This document shows, piece after piece, positions 1-6,148 of a stretch of DNA of 7,288 bases. The stretch is from Chlorobium sp. Lineage in GTDB: Bacteria; Bacteroidota; Chlorobiia; Chlorobiales; Chlorobiaceae. The translations under genes and the position numbers were made by a program. Within the stretch, counting starts at the first letter, position 1, and each line of letters starts with the position of its first letter. Below the pieces are notes generated by a model. The model searched no databases and was not told the DNA's origin. It saw only the letters and a program-made list of their open reading frames with translations. The stretch lies in NCBI GenBank assembly GCA_026193435.1, contig JAPHUN010000286.1, positions 1 through 7,288 on the forward strand, given 5' to 3'.

Positions 1-1
1 A

Positions 2-412
2 ACCGAGCTGCTCCTGGGGTATGGGACGTTGTTCGGTGATATGGCATCAGCGATCAATCCCATCGGCGATCTCTATAAAACTCAGCTATGGGGGCTTGCC
101 CGGCATCTTGAGATCCCGGAAGAGTTAGTGTCAAAAATACCCTCTGCGGATCTGTGGGAGGGACAGAGTGATGAAGCTGATCTTGGATTCGGTTATGGGG
201 AAGTTGACCTTCTCCTTTACATGATGCTTGAAAAACGAATGAGCAGGCCCGACATCATCGAGGCTGGTATTGAAGAATCATTTTATGACAAAGTCAGGAA
301 AATGGTGGTCAGAAACCAGTACAAGCGGATGATGCCGGTTATCGCCAAGATCTCCGCCCGGACACCGGGCATAGATTTCCGCTACGCCCGTGACTGGCAG
401 GAAGTGAAGTGA
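2..412 (+). CDS. nadE: NAD synthetase, C-terminal part (5' end outside window)
   Basis: Catalyses the ATP-dependent amidation of nicotinic acid adenine dinucleotide to NAD+, the last step of NAD synthesis, in the cytosol. The reading frame is open from base 2 and begins [17 protein letters not shown], so the TTG at 29 is internal and not a start. The visible 136 residues carry the family's C-terminal signatures: the TELLLGY/FGD segment, [10 protein letters not shown], the [16 protein letters not shown] loop that closes over the active site, and a [10 protein letters not shown] helix. The stop is TGA at 410-412. The short tail after the last conserved helix fits the ammonia-dependent, roughly 270-residue form, but whether an N-terminal glutaminase domain exists cannot be seen. 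It converges on nadB, which belongs to the same pathway. The family assignment is secure; the nitrogen donor is not. Confidence 0.93.
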   Translation, partial: TELLLGYGTLFGDMASAINPIGDLYKTQLWGLARHLEIPEELVSKIPSADLWEGQSDEADLGFGYGEVDLLLYMMLEKRMSRPDIIEAGIEESFYDKVRKMVVRNQYKRMMPVIAKISARTPGIDFRYARDWQEVK

Positions 413-419
413 GGGAGGA

Positions 420-450
420 AAGTCAAAAGTGAGAAGTCAAAAGGCAAAAG
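420..450. repeat. Short direct repeats in the nadE/nadB convergent gap
   Basis: The 10-mer AAGTCAAAAG occurs at 420-429 and again at 434-443, a 14-base period, followed by a partial third copy (GGCAAAAG, 443-450). Just downstream, ATAGCT appears at 463-468 and 471-476. The whole gap (413-486) is low-complexity and holds no gene. I find no GC-rich hairpin followed by a T-run on either strand, so no convincing terminator separates the two convergent genes. Confidence 0.6.
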
Positions 451-486
451 TTGAAGAGCTTGATAGCTGAATAGCTTCCCATCCCC

Positions 487-2082
487 TTAAAACGATCGCT
501 GTTCCGTGTCGACGAGGAAATGTTTGTCGTCTTTTTGCGGATAGTCGGTGGTAAAGTGCAGACCTCTGGATTCCCTTCGCATGATGGCACCGTCAATGAT
601 TAGACTCGCTACTTTGATGATGTTCCTGAGTTCCAGAATCTGGGTCGTGATCTTGGTTTTCTTGTAGTACTCTTCAGTCTCTTCCTTGAGGAACTCGATT
701 CTTCGTTTTGCCCGTTTCAGTCTGAGGTCGCTGCGTACAATCCCGACGTAATCGTTCATGACCTGACGAGCCTCTTTTTTGTTATGCGAAACGAGTATCC
801 ACTCTTCAGGATTTACCGTTCCGGAGTCATCCCAGTCAGGAAAAGGAGTATCGTTGGCAATGGTTCCGACGACCTCCCGTATATCGGCGTAAGAGCGGTG
901 AGCGAATACAAGCGCCTCGAGCAGAGAGTTGCTCGCAAGTCTGTTTGCTCCATGAACGCCGGTACAGCTTGTTTCCCCGCAGGCATAGAGCTGGTTGATG
1001 CTCGTTCTTCCCAACGAGTCGGTTTTGATTCCTCCGCAGGAGTAGTGGGCGGCGGGGACTACCGGAATCATCTCTTTTGTTATGTCTATTCCGTAACCGA
1101 GACAGGTTTCGTAGATATTGGGAAAGTGATCGATCGTATTCTGAGCATCGAGATGCGTCACGTCCAGAAAGACACATTCGTCTCCCGTTTTTTTCATTTC
1201 AGAGTCAATGGCGCGCGCTACGATATCTCTGGGAGCAAGGTTCTGACGTTTATCATATTTATGCATGAACTCCTGTCCGTTTTTCAGTTTCAGTATCCCG
1301 CCAAAACCCCTTAGAGCTTCGGAGATCAAAAACGATTGTGCTTTCGGGTGATAGAGAGAGGTGGGATGGAACTGAACAAACTCCATGTTTGCGATGACCG
1401 CCCCGGCACGATATGCCATGGCAATGCCGTCTCCCGTCGCTATGGATGGGTTTGTCGTGTGCAGATAGACCTGACCGAGACCTCCTGATGCAACCATGGT
1501 AATTCTCGCAAGGATTTGTATCGGCTTCCTGATTTTTGAATCAAGCGCATAGGCGCCGTAACAGGTTATCTCGTTTGTTTTTATGCCAAGGTGGTGCTCC
1601 GTCAGCAGTTCAATGGCGAAATGGTGTTCAAGCAGTGTGATGTTCGGGTGGCTGTTGGCCTTGTCAAGAAGAGCCTGTTCGACAACCTGACCGGTAAGGT
1701 CTTTGGCGTGAACAATTCTTTTTCTGGAATGTCCTCCTTCACGTCCGAGATCCAGATGATTGCCGTTTGATTTCGTGAACTCAACTCCAAGTTCAGCGAG
1801 TTTTCTGATATGTTCCGGTCCTTCAGTGACCATCAGAGAGACCATCTCTCTGTTGCAGAGGCCTGCTCCGGCTTCGAGCGTGTCTTCGATATGAAGCTCT
1901 GCGCTGTCGTTTTCATCAACGGTGGCGGCAATACCTCCCTGTGCCCAGTTGGTATTTGATGCACAGCTTTCCTTTTTCGTGATGATGGTTACCGTTGCAT
2001 GATCTGCCATGTGCAGCGCAAAATACAATCCGCCGATGCCGCTGCCGATGACCAGTACATCGGTTTTGAGTGCTTCTTTCAT
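487..2082 (-). CDS. nadB: L-aspartate oxidase
   Basis: Flavoprotein that oxidises L-aspartate to iminoaspartate, which quinolinate synthase (NadA) condenses with dihydroxyacetone phosphate. This is the first step of de novo NAD synthesis. The 531 residues match the usual length of about 540. An N-terminal FAD-binding motif GSGIGG (13-18) is followed by [12 protein letters not shown] (42-53), typical of the succinate dehydrogenase/fumarate reductase flavoprotein superfamily. By alignment from memory with the E. coli enzyme, active-site residues are present: E115 in GREGGHS, H239 in FHPTSL, R285 in LAPRD, H346 in PAAHYSCGG and R381 in GANRLASNS. The C-terminal helical domain (about 430-510) is complete. 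In an anaerobe fumarate could be the electron acceptor; this is inference. The ATG start lies 20 bases after the DUF368 stop with no clear Shine-Dalgarno, so it is probably read from the upstream transcript. Confidence 0.96.
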   Translation of the reverse strand: MKEALKTDVLVIGSGIGGLYFALHMADHATVTIITKKESCASNTNWAQGGIAATVDENDSAELHIEDTLEAGAGLCNREMVSLMVTEGPEHIRKLAELGVEFTKSNGNHLDLGREGGHSRKRIVHAKDLTGQVVEQALLDKANSHPNITLLEHHFAIELLTEHHLGIKTNEITCYGAYALDSKIRKPIQILARITMVASGGLGQVYLHTTNPSIATGDGIAMAYRAGAVIANMEFVQFHPTSLYHPKAQSFLISEALRGFGGILKLKNGQEFMHKYDKRQNLAPRDIVARAIDSEMKKTGDECVFLDVTHLDAQNTIDHFPNIYETCLGYGIDITKEMIPVVPAAHYSCGGIKTDSLGRTSINQLYACGETSCTGVHGANRLASNSLLEALVFAHRSYADIREVVGTIANDTPFPDWDDSGTVNPEEWILVSHNKKEARQVMNDYVGIVRSDLRLKRAKRRIEFLKEETEEYYKKTKITTQILELRNIIKVASLIIDGAIMRRESRGLHFTTDYPQKDDKHFLVDTEQRSF

Positions 2083-2102
2083 TACAGGTGTTTAAAATAG
2101 TG

Positions 2103-3056
2103 TTATGAAGAGTATTCCCGAAGGTTGCCATGGGTTTTGGCTGAAATGAACTCCAGGATAAATACCAGCAGCAACCCGGTTATCATCAGGGCCAGTGCGG
2201 GCAGAACCAGAGGGTCGGTTCCTGTCAGCTGTCGATAGGTTTCCGGCATGATGTTCGTGGAAAACAGCAGCGCCTTTTCTCCATCAGGCAACGTCTCCGC
2301 CGAAGGTGTTTTCCATGGCCATATCTTGGTCAGTGAGCCGATCATCACACCTGCGAGAAGCATCATCGTCTGGTCATGATAGCGCTGCAGAAGTCTGGAA
2401 AGCATTCTGACAAAACTCAGGAGCCCGGTAACGCAGCCGGCGCAGAAAATAACAATGACCGTAAGATTCAGATCTTTAATGGATTCGAGAATAAACGCGT
2501 ACTTGCCAAGTAGAAGAAGAATGAAGCTTCCGGATATTCCCGGCAGGATCATGGCGCAGATAGCTATCGCGCCTGAAATAAAAATGAACCACAAGCTGTC
2601 GGGTGTTGCAACGGGTGAGAGACTGGTCACGAAAAACGCGGTAAGCGCGCCTGCTATCCCGGCGATCCAGGCAGAAAGGGAGTGTGTTCTGACCTTTCGG
2701 GAGATAATCACGGCTGAGGCGATGATCAGTCCGAAGAAAAACGAAAGCAAGAAGAGCGTATGCTGTTCGAGCAGATAAACAATAGAGCCGGACAGGGTGA
2801 CGACGCTGATGAGTATACCCAGGAGGAGGCTTGCAAGAAAACCTCCGTTGATCGTTTTCCAGAAAGCGCGATACTCAAATCGTAAGAGCTTTTTCAGCGC
2901 AAAACCGTTAATTGACCGCAAAGCGTTTATGAGCGTCTCATAGATCCCTGTGATAAAAGCAATCGTACCTCCTGATACGCCGGGGATAAGATCTGCCGCG
3001 CCCATGAGCATGCCTTTGAGCGTCACGGGAAGATAGAGTATGATACGTTCGAACAT
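2103..3056 (-). CDS. DUF368 family membrane protein (PopT-type polyprenyl-phosphate transporter)
   Basis: Integral inner-membrane protein of 317 residues, about eight to ten hydrophobic segments by eye (around 15-45, 72-96, 99-119, 127-146, 155-190, 197-222, 229-246, 283-305). The signature [11 protein letters not shown] (21-31) near the N-terminus identifies DUF368 (Pfam PF04018). A second related motif, LPGISGSF (171-178), lies in the middle, so the two halves look like repeats, each with a PGxSG segment that may re-enter the membrane. Members of this family (PopT) were recently shown to translocate undecaprenyl phosphate, returning the lipid carrier of peptidoglycan and other envelope polymers to the cytoplasmic face. 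The role here is inferred from the family. It starts 22 bases after the dedA stop and ends 20 bases before nadB, suggesting one transcript. No Shine-Dalgarno is evident. I leave the symbol blank because orthology with characterised PopT is not tested. Confidence 0.9.
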   Translation of the reverse strand: MFERIILYLPVTLKGMLMGAADLIPGVSGGTIAFITGIYETLINALRSINGFALKKLLRFEYRAFWKTINGGFLASLLLGILISVVTLSGSIVYLLEQHTLFLLSFFFGLIIASAVIISRKVRTHSLSAWIAGIAGALTAFFVTSLSPVATPDSLWFIFISGAIAICAMILPGISGSFILLLLGKYAFILESIKDLNLTVIVIFCAGCVTGLLSFVRMLSRLLQRYHDQTMMLLAGVMIGSLTKIWPWKTPSAETLPDGEKALLFSTNIMPETYRQLTGTDPLVLPALALMITGLLLVFILEFISAKTHGNLREYSS

Positions 3057-3078
3057 TGGGTTGAGCCTGTGTCAGAAT

Positions 3079-3699
3079 TCAGCCCGGCTTCTTTTTTTTA
3101 TCCCTGAGATATCTGAGGGAATTAGCCAGAATGATAAGGATGCCTGCAAGAATAATGTAATGTACAAAATCAACCAGACCAGGGAAGAGGGTGGCAAGAA
3201 AATAGCCTATGGAAGTGAAAAAGAGAACCCAGATAATCGCGCCGGACATGCTGTAAAACAGAAAGACCGGATAGGGCATTTTCACTACACCGGCAAGGGT
3301 TGAGGTAAAGCTTCTGACCACAGGGACAAAGCGCGCGAAAAACACCGCTTTCGATCCGTGTTTTTCATAGAATCGTTCTGTCTTCTCGAGATGTTCTTCA
3401 CGAAAAAAAAATGAATTTTTTTTGCTGAAAAAAGCTCGTTGCAACTGGGTCCCGATAAAGTAACCCGTTGAATCACCAAGTATGGCGCCGAATGAGAGGG
3501 TGGCAATAACAAGGGGTATCTCCAGCTGCCCTGATGCGGCAATAAGGCCGGCAGTAATCAGAAGAGAGTCACCCGGAAGAAAAAATCCCGCGAACAAGCC
3601 TGTCTCTGCAAAGACAATAGCAAAAAGCAGCGCGTAACCTCCCCAGATAATTAGTTCGTCAAGCGTCTGCATGTGCTGCAGGGATTCGATAATGCTCAT
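3079..3699 (-). CDS. DedA family membrane protein (UptA-like)
   Basis: Membrane protein of 206 residues, typical DedA (SNARE-associated/VTT) length. Hydrophobic segments lie near 19-57, 62-85, 142-170 and 178-195, with a basic tail ending KKKKPG. The conserved [16 protein letters not shown] segment carries E32 and D44. [11 protein letters not shown] carries R123 and R129. These have the same 12- and 6-residue spacings as the acidic pair and arginine pair essential in E. coli YqjA/Ygh[10 protein letters not shown] (75-83) and FYEKHG (110-115) are also typical. DedA proteins include UptA, which transports undecaprenyl phosphate; others affect proton motive force, cell division and resistance to cationic peptides. 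Which role applies is inference, but the adjacent DUF368 gene supports lipid-carrier recycling. The ATG has a purine-rich GGGGGA nine bases upstream. Codons 93-99 hold homopolymer runs (noted separately). Confidence 0.93.
   Translation of the reverse strand: MSIIESLQHMQTLDELIIWGGYALLFAIVFAETGLFAGFFLPGDSLLITAGLIAASGQLEIPLVIATLSFGAILGDSTGYFIGTQLQRAFFSKKNSFFFREEHLEKTERFYEKHGSKAVFFARFVPVVRSFTSTLAGVVKMPYPVFLFYSMSGAIIWVLFFTSIGYFLATLFPGLVDFVHYIILAGILIILANSLRYLRDKKKKPG
3403..3423 (-). repeat. Paired homopolymer runs inside dedA
   Basis: On the coding strand dedA contains a run of eight A (3416-3423), then TTCA, then a run of nine T (3403-3411); a T6 run lies just upstream (3428-3433). The two long runs are complementary, forming an AT-only inverted repeat. 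They encode KKN and FFF at codons 93-95 and 97-99. Both precede the codons for R123 and R129, so a slip here would remove the conserved arginines. Reading frame is intact in this sequence. Confidence 0.75.
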
Positions 3700-3708
3700 G
3701 CGCGAACT

Positions 3709-3714
3709 TCCCCC
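3709..3714 (-). promoter_or_regulatory. Ribosome binding site of dedA
   Basis: On the minus strand GGGGGA lies nine bases before the ATG of dedA. It is G-rich rather than a canonical AGGAGG, but it is one of only two recognisable Shine-Dalgarno-like sites in the window and supports the chosen start. Confidence 0.45.
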
Positions 3715-3730
3715 TTTCGGGCTGTGCCCG
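3712..3730 (-). other. Overlapping small hairpins in the dedA leader
   Basis: Between the pdaD stop and the dedA start, the minus strand reads CGGGC-ACA-GCCCG (3730 down to 3718), a five-pair GC stem with a three-base loop. Its 3' arm overlaps CCC-GAAA-GGG (3721 down to 3712), a short stem with a GNRA-type tetraloop whose GGG is part of the dedA ribosome binding site. The two structures use the same CCC and exclude each other. No T-run follows, so this is not a canonical intrinsic terminator. A regulatory role is speculation. Confidence 0.3.
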
Positions 3731-3758
3731 TTACGTGCTTTGTGGTGTTACCGGGATA

Positions 3759-4304
3759 TCAGGGCAGAAGTACCGCGCAGGCAATGACCGTTGTCCAGAG
3801 TCCGTCCTCGCCTTCAGCGGATTGGGTGATATTGAAAGAGTTGATGATCTTGCCGCTCATCTTGTAGATTCCTTCACGTTCATCCCAGTCCTTGTTCGGG
3901 TCAAATTCAATGCCGAGAGTCGTCGCGAGCATTGTAGCGGCAAGATCTTCAGCGTATTCTCCGGATTGTTCCGAAGTCTGACCATACGGGTGGTGTTCCG
4001 ACAGGTAACCGTAAAGGGATTCGTCGGCAGGAAGAGCGACGCCTATCGATGACGCAATCAGCCTGCTGTGCTCGTTTGTGGAGTTCCTGGCCATCACGGC
4101 AAAGGTGATTTCTCCGGGAGAGAGGCGTTTCAGCCCTTCCTCGACGCTCAAACGCTCACATTTGGGAGGAAAAATGCTCGATACGGTAACAAGATTGCAT
4201 TTCTCGATCTTTGCATCCCGTAGCGCAAGTTCGAAAGATGAGAGATACTCTTTATGTCGCCCTACTCCTTTGGTAAAAAAGACTTTTTCAGGTACAAATG
4301 ACAA
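3759..4304 (-). CDS. pdaD: Pyruvoyl-dependent arginine decarboxylase
   Basis: Converts L-arginine to agmatine and CO2, the entry to agmatine/putrescine/spermidine synthesis, using a protein-derived pyruvoyl group rather than pyridoxal phosphate. The 181-residue proenzyme carries the self-cleavage motif [11 protein letters not shown]. Cleavage between S42 and S43 would give a beta chain of 42 residues and an alpha chain whose first residue, S43, becomes the pyruvoyl group. Compared from memory with Methanocaldococcus jannaschii, N37 matches N47 and E103 (in [10 protein letters not shown]) matches the catalytic E109. Residue E25 sits where the archaeal enzyme has D35. The start is TTG (SFVPEK follows), supported by GGAGAG seven bases upstream and by no ATG or GTG between it and the upstream in-frame stop. 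It lies between tyrS and dedA with gaps of 81 and 59 bases and probably has its own promoter. A histidine-decarboxylase relative is unlikely given the motif. Confidence 0.92.
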   Translation of the reverse strand: MSFVPEKVFFTKGVGRHKEYLSSFELALRDAKIEKCNLVTVSSIFPPKCERLSVEEGLKRLSPGEITFAVMARNSTNEHSRLIASSIGVALPADESLYGYLSEHHPYGQTSEQSGEYAEDLAATMLATTLGIEFDPNKDWDEREGIYKMSGKIINSFNITQSAEGEDGLWTTVIACAVLLP

Positions 4305-4311
4305 TGCCGTG

Positions 4312-4317
4312 CTCTCC
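4312..4317 (-). promoter_or_regulatory. Ribosome binding site of pdaD, deciding a TTG start
   Basis: GGAGAG on the minus strand ends seven bases before the TTG at 4304-4302. It is the best Shine-Dalgarno match in the window and is the main reason to accept the TTG as the pdaD start. Confidence 0.65.
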
Positions 4318-4363
4318 GGATAACGTTAATGGTGGCGCCTTTGGTGAACGAACAAACTCAGCA

Positions 4364-4392
4364 ATTATAGGAAAAAGCAACGTGATTATAAA
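4364..4392 (-). promoter_or_regulatory. Candidate sigma-70 type promoter for pdaD
   Basis: A perfect TATAAT -10 box (4369 down to 4364) is preceded after 17 bases by TTTATA (4392 down to 4387), a four-of-six match to TTGACA that overlaps the tyrS stop codon. Transcription would begin near 4357, giving a leader of about 50 bases. The -10 box is convincing; the -35 is weak in an AT-rich setting. The palindrome TAACGTTA (4321-4328) lies within the leader. Confidence 0.45.
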
Positions 4393-5603
4393 TCTTTTTT
4401 TAAGACAACGTTGAAAAATTTTCGTTTTCCCGCCTTTATGGTTTTCGATTCCTGATCGAGAGTCACCTCGAAGTTGATATCACTGATTTTCGTATCGTCG
4501 ATCTGAACGGCGTTCTGGCTGATAAGCCTCCTCGCCTCGGTCTTTGAATTGACGGCCTTCAGCGCTACCAGAAGGTCAACCAGAGGGATAGACGAGGCGG
4601 AAAAAGCAAACTCCTCGATCTCCAGGGGAGCTTTTTTGTGAACAAAAACCCGATCGAAATGATCCTCTGCTTTCACGGCGAGATCTCCGGAATGGAAAAA
4701 AGAGACTATTTCTTTTGCCAGGGTTCGTTTTGCCTCTCTGGGACTTTCTTTTATCATCTCCCGGAAACTTTCCGGCGATCGCTCCGGTGTCGGCAGAAGG
4801 AGGGTGAAATAGGTTTCTATCAGGTCATCGGGAATGGAGAGTACTCTGCCGTAGATATCCTCGGGGGTGTCATTGAAGCAAATTGCGTTTCCAAGGGACT
4901 TGGACATTTTGTCCTGCCCGAAGGTGCCGACAAGCAGGGGCATGGTTATGCATACCTGAGGGTGAATTCCGTATTCACGCTGAAGATCCCTTCCGACAAG
5001 CAGATTGAATTTCTGGTCTGTTCCTCCAAGTTCTATGTCGTTGCGAAGATGTACCGAGTCCATTCCCTGGGCGAGAGGATAAAGAAACTCATGAATGGAG
5101 ATCGGTTCACGCGACCTGTAGCGTTTTTCAAAGTCATCTCTTTCAAGCATCCTGGCGACTGTGTAATGACTTGAGAGGCGAATGACATCGTTAAAGGTCA
5201 TCTGCCCGAGCCAGTCCGCGTTGTAGCGGATGGTTGTTTTTTTTCGATCGAGGATTTTCGAGGCCTGATCGAAATAGGTCCGGCCGTTTTCTTTCGCCTC
5301 TTCCGCAGTAAGTTGGGGCCTGGTTGTACTTTTGCCGGACGGATCGCCGATCATGGCCGTAAAGTCACCGATAATGAGAATGGCTTCGTGTCCCAGATCC
5401 TGGAAATCCCTGAGCTTCTGCAGGACAACAGAGTGCCCGAGGTGCAGGTCGGGTCTGGACGGATCGGCACCGAGTTTTATTTTCAGGGGTGTCCGGGTTT
5501 CAAAACTTCTTGTCAGTTTTTGTTCGAGTTCCTCTTCGCTGATAACTTCGACGGTGTTGCGGATAATACGATCAAGCTGCTCTTTTACTGGTGGAAAACT
5601 CAT
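4386..5603 (-). CDS. tyrS: Tyrosyl-tRNA synthetase
   Basis: Class I synthetase that activates tyrosine with ATP and charges tRNA-Tyr in the cytosol. The 405 residues show the complete family architecture. The Rossmann catalytic domain begins with [15 protein letters not shown], containing the HIGH-type motif HLGH (54-57). The segment [14 protein letters not shown] (79-92) and the [18 protein letters not shown] segment (191-208) lie in the same domain. The KMSKS loop is exact (232-236). A C-terminal S4 RNA-binding domain occupies about 338-400, with [14 protein letters not shown] typical of it. The HLGH form, DPSGKS and length resemble the TyrZ-like branch rather than the E. coli-type enzyme; this is a judgement by eye. 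It starts 61 bases after smpB with no evident Shine-Dalgarno. Its last codons overlap the putative pdaD promoter. Confidence 0.97.
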   Translation of the reverse strand: MSFPPVKEQLDRIIRNTVEVISEEELEQKLTRSFETRTPLKIKLGADPSRPDLHLGHSVVLQKLRDFQDLGHEAILIIGDFTAMIGDPSGKSTTRPQLTAEEAKENGRTYFDQASKILDRKKTTIRYNADWLGQMTFNDVIRLSSHYTVARMLERDDFEKRYRSREPISIHEFLYPLAQGMDSVHLRNDIELGGTDQKFNLLVGRDLQREYGIHPQVCITMPLLVGTFGQDKMSKSLGNAICFNDTPEDIYGRVLSIPDDLIETYFTLLLPTPERSPESFREMIKESPREAKRTLAKEIVSFFHSGDLAVKAEDHFDRVFVHKKAPLEIEEFAFSASSIPLVDLLVALKAVNSKTEARRLISQNAVQIDDTKISDINFEVTLDQESKTIKAGKRKFFNVVLKKDL

Positions 5604-5664
5604 GGATGGAATCGTTCTTTTGTCTGCGTTGATGGTTGATAGATTATGAGATCGTCTTTCGGGA

Positions 5665-6138
5665 TCAGTATTGGTTTTTCAGTTTTTGCAGCTGACGTTG
5701 TGTGTCACGCTCCTTGATGGTTTCCCGTTTGTCATGCAGCTGCTTTCCCTTGGCCAGTCCCAGTTCTATTTTCAGAACCCCTTTTTTGTTGAAAAAAGCT
5801 TTTAAGGGAACAAGAGTCAATCCTTTCTGTTGAAGCCTGGTCTGCAGTTTCAGGATTTCTTCACGTTTCAGGAGCAGCTTACGGCTTCTTTTCGGGTCAA
5901 TCGGCTCGACGTGGTTGTGTTCATATGCCGCGATCTGCATGTTTTCAAGCCAGACCTCGCCTCGGTGAATGATGGCATAACTTTCATTCAGGCTTGCTTT
6001 TCCAAGGCGAACGGATTTTACTTCGCTGCCTTTCAGCTCAATGCCTGCGACTATCGTGTCAAGGATGAAATATTCGTGCCTTGCCTTTCTGTTCAGTGTT
6101 GTCGATACGTATTGCGGTTTTTTTTCTGCTTTTGCCAC
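5665..6138 (-). CDS. smpB: SsrA-binding protein SmpB
   Basis: Binds tmRNA and delivers it to stalled ribosomes in trans-translation, which frees the ribosome and tags the incomplete peptide for degradation. The 157 residues match the family length. Visible signatures are [10 protein letters not shown] (16-25), the [19 protein letters not shown] strand region (32-50), the [10 protein letters not shown] segment (65-74) and the basic C-terminal tail beginning [12 protein letters not shown], which in the ribosome lies in the empty mRNA channel. The start is GTG at 6138-6136; only 10 bases separate it from the stop of the upstream oxidase and no Shine-Dalgarno is evident, so translational coupling is likely. 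tmRNA itself (ssrA) is not in this window. The identification is secure. Confidence 0.97.
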   Translation of the reverse strand: MAKAEKKPQYVSTTLNRKARHEYFILDTIVAGIELKGSEVKSVRLGKASLNESYAIIHRGEVWLENMQIAAYEHNHVEPIDPKRSRKLLLKREEILKLQTRLQQKGLTLVPLKAFFNKKGVLKIELGLAKGKQLHDKRETIKERDTQRQLQKLKNQY

Positions 6139-6148
6139 GGCTTGGTGT

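Noticed and set aside
29..31. TTG as the start of nadE
   Set aside because: The frame is open to base 2 and the upstream residues TELLLGYG are part of the conserved NAD synthetase core.
420..476. CRISPR-like array in the nadE/nadB gap
   Set aside because: The repeats are only 6-10 bases long with 4-base or shorter spacing, far below any CRISPR repeat or spacer size.
453..480. Bidirectional terminator between nadE and nadB
   Set aside because: The AGCT-based pairing gives at most four or five pairs with no T-run on either side.
784..1314. A 176-residue plus-strand open frame opposite nadB
   Set aside because: It lies wholly inside nadB, whose protein shows full family motifs; the antisense translation has no recognisable domain and is a composition artefact.
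3040..3303. A plus-strand frame spanning the dedA/DUF368 junction
   Set aside because: Antisense to two well-supported membrane genes; its sequence is low-complexity and without domain features.
3718..3730. GC hairpin as an intrinsic terminator after pdaD
   Set aside because: The stem is only five pairs and is followed by AAAGGGGG rather than a T-run on the transcribed strand.
4638..5174. A 178-residue plus-strand open frame opposite tyrS
   Set aside because: It shadows conserved tyrS codons including the KMSKS region; no known family features or ribosome binding site of its own.
5313..5649. Two overlapping plus-strand frames opposite the start of tyrS
   Set aside because: Both are antisense to the HLGH region of tyrS and neither resembles a protein family.
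5604..5664. Promoter for tyrS in the smpB-tyrS gap
   Set aside because: CATAAT is present on the minus strand but no acceptable -35 hexamer lies 16-18 bases upstream.
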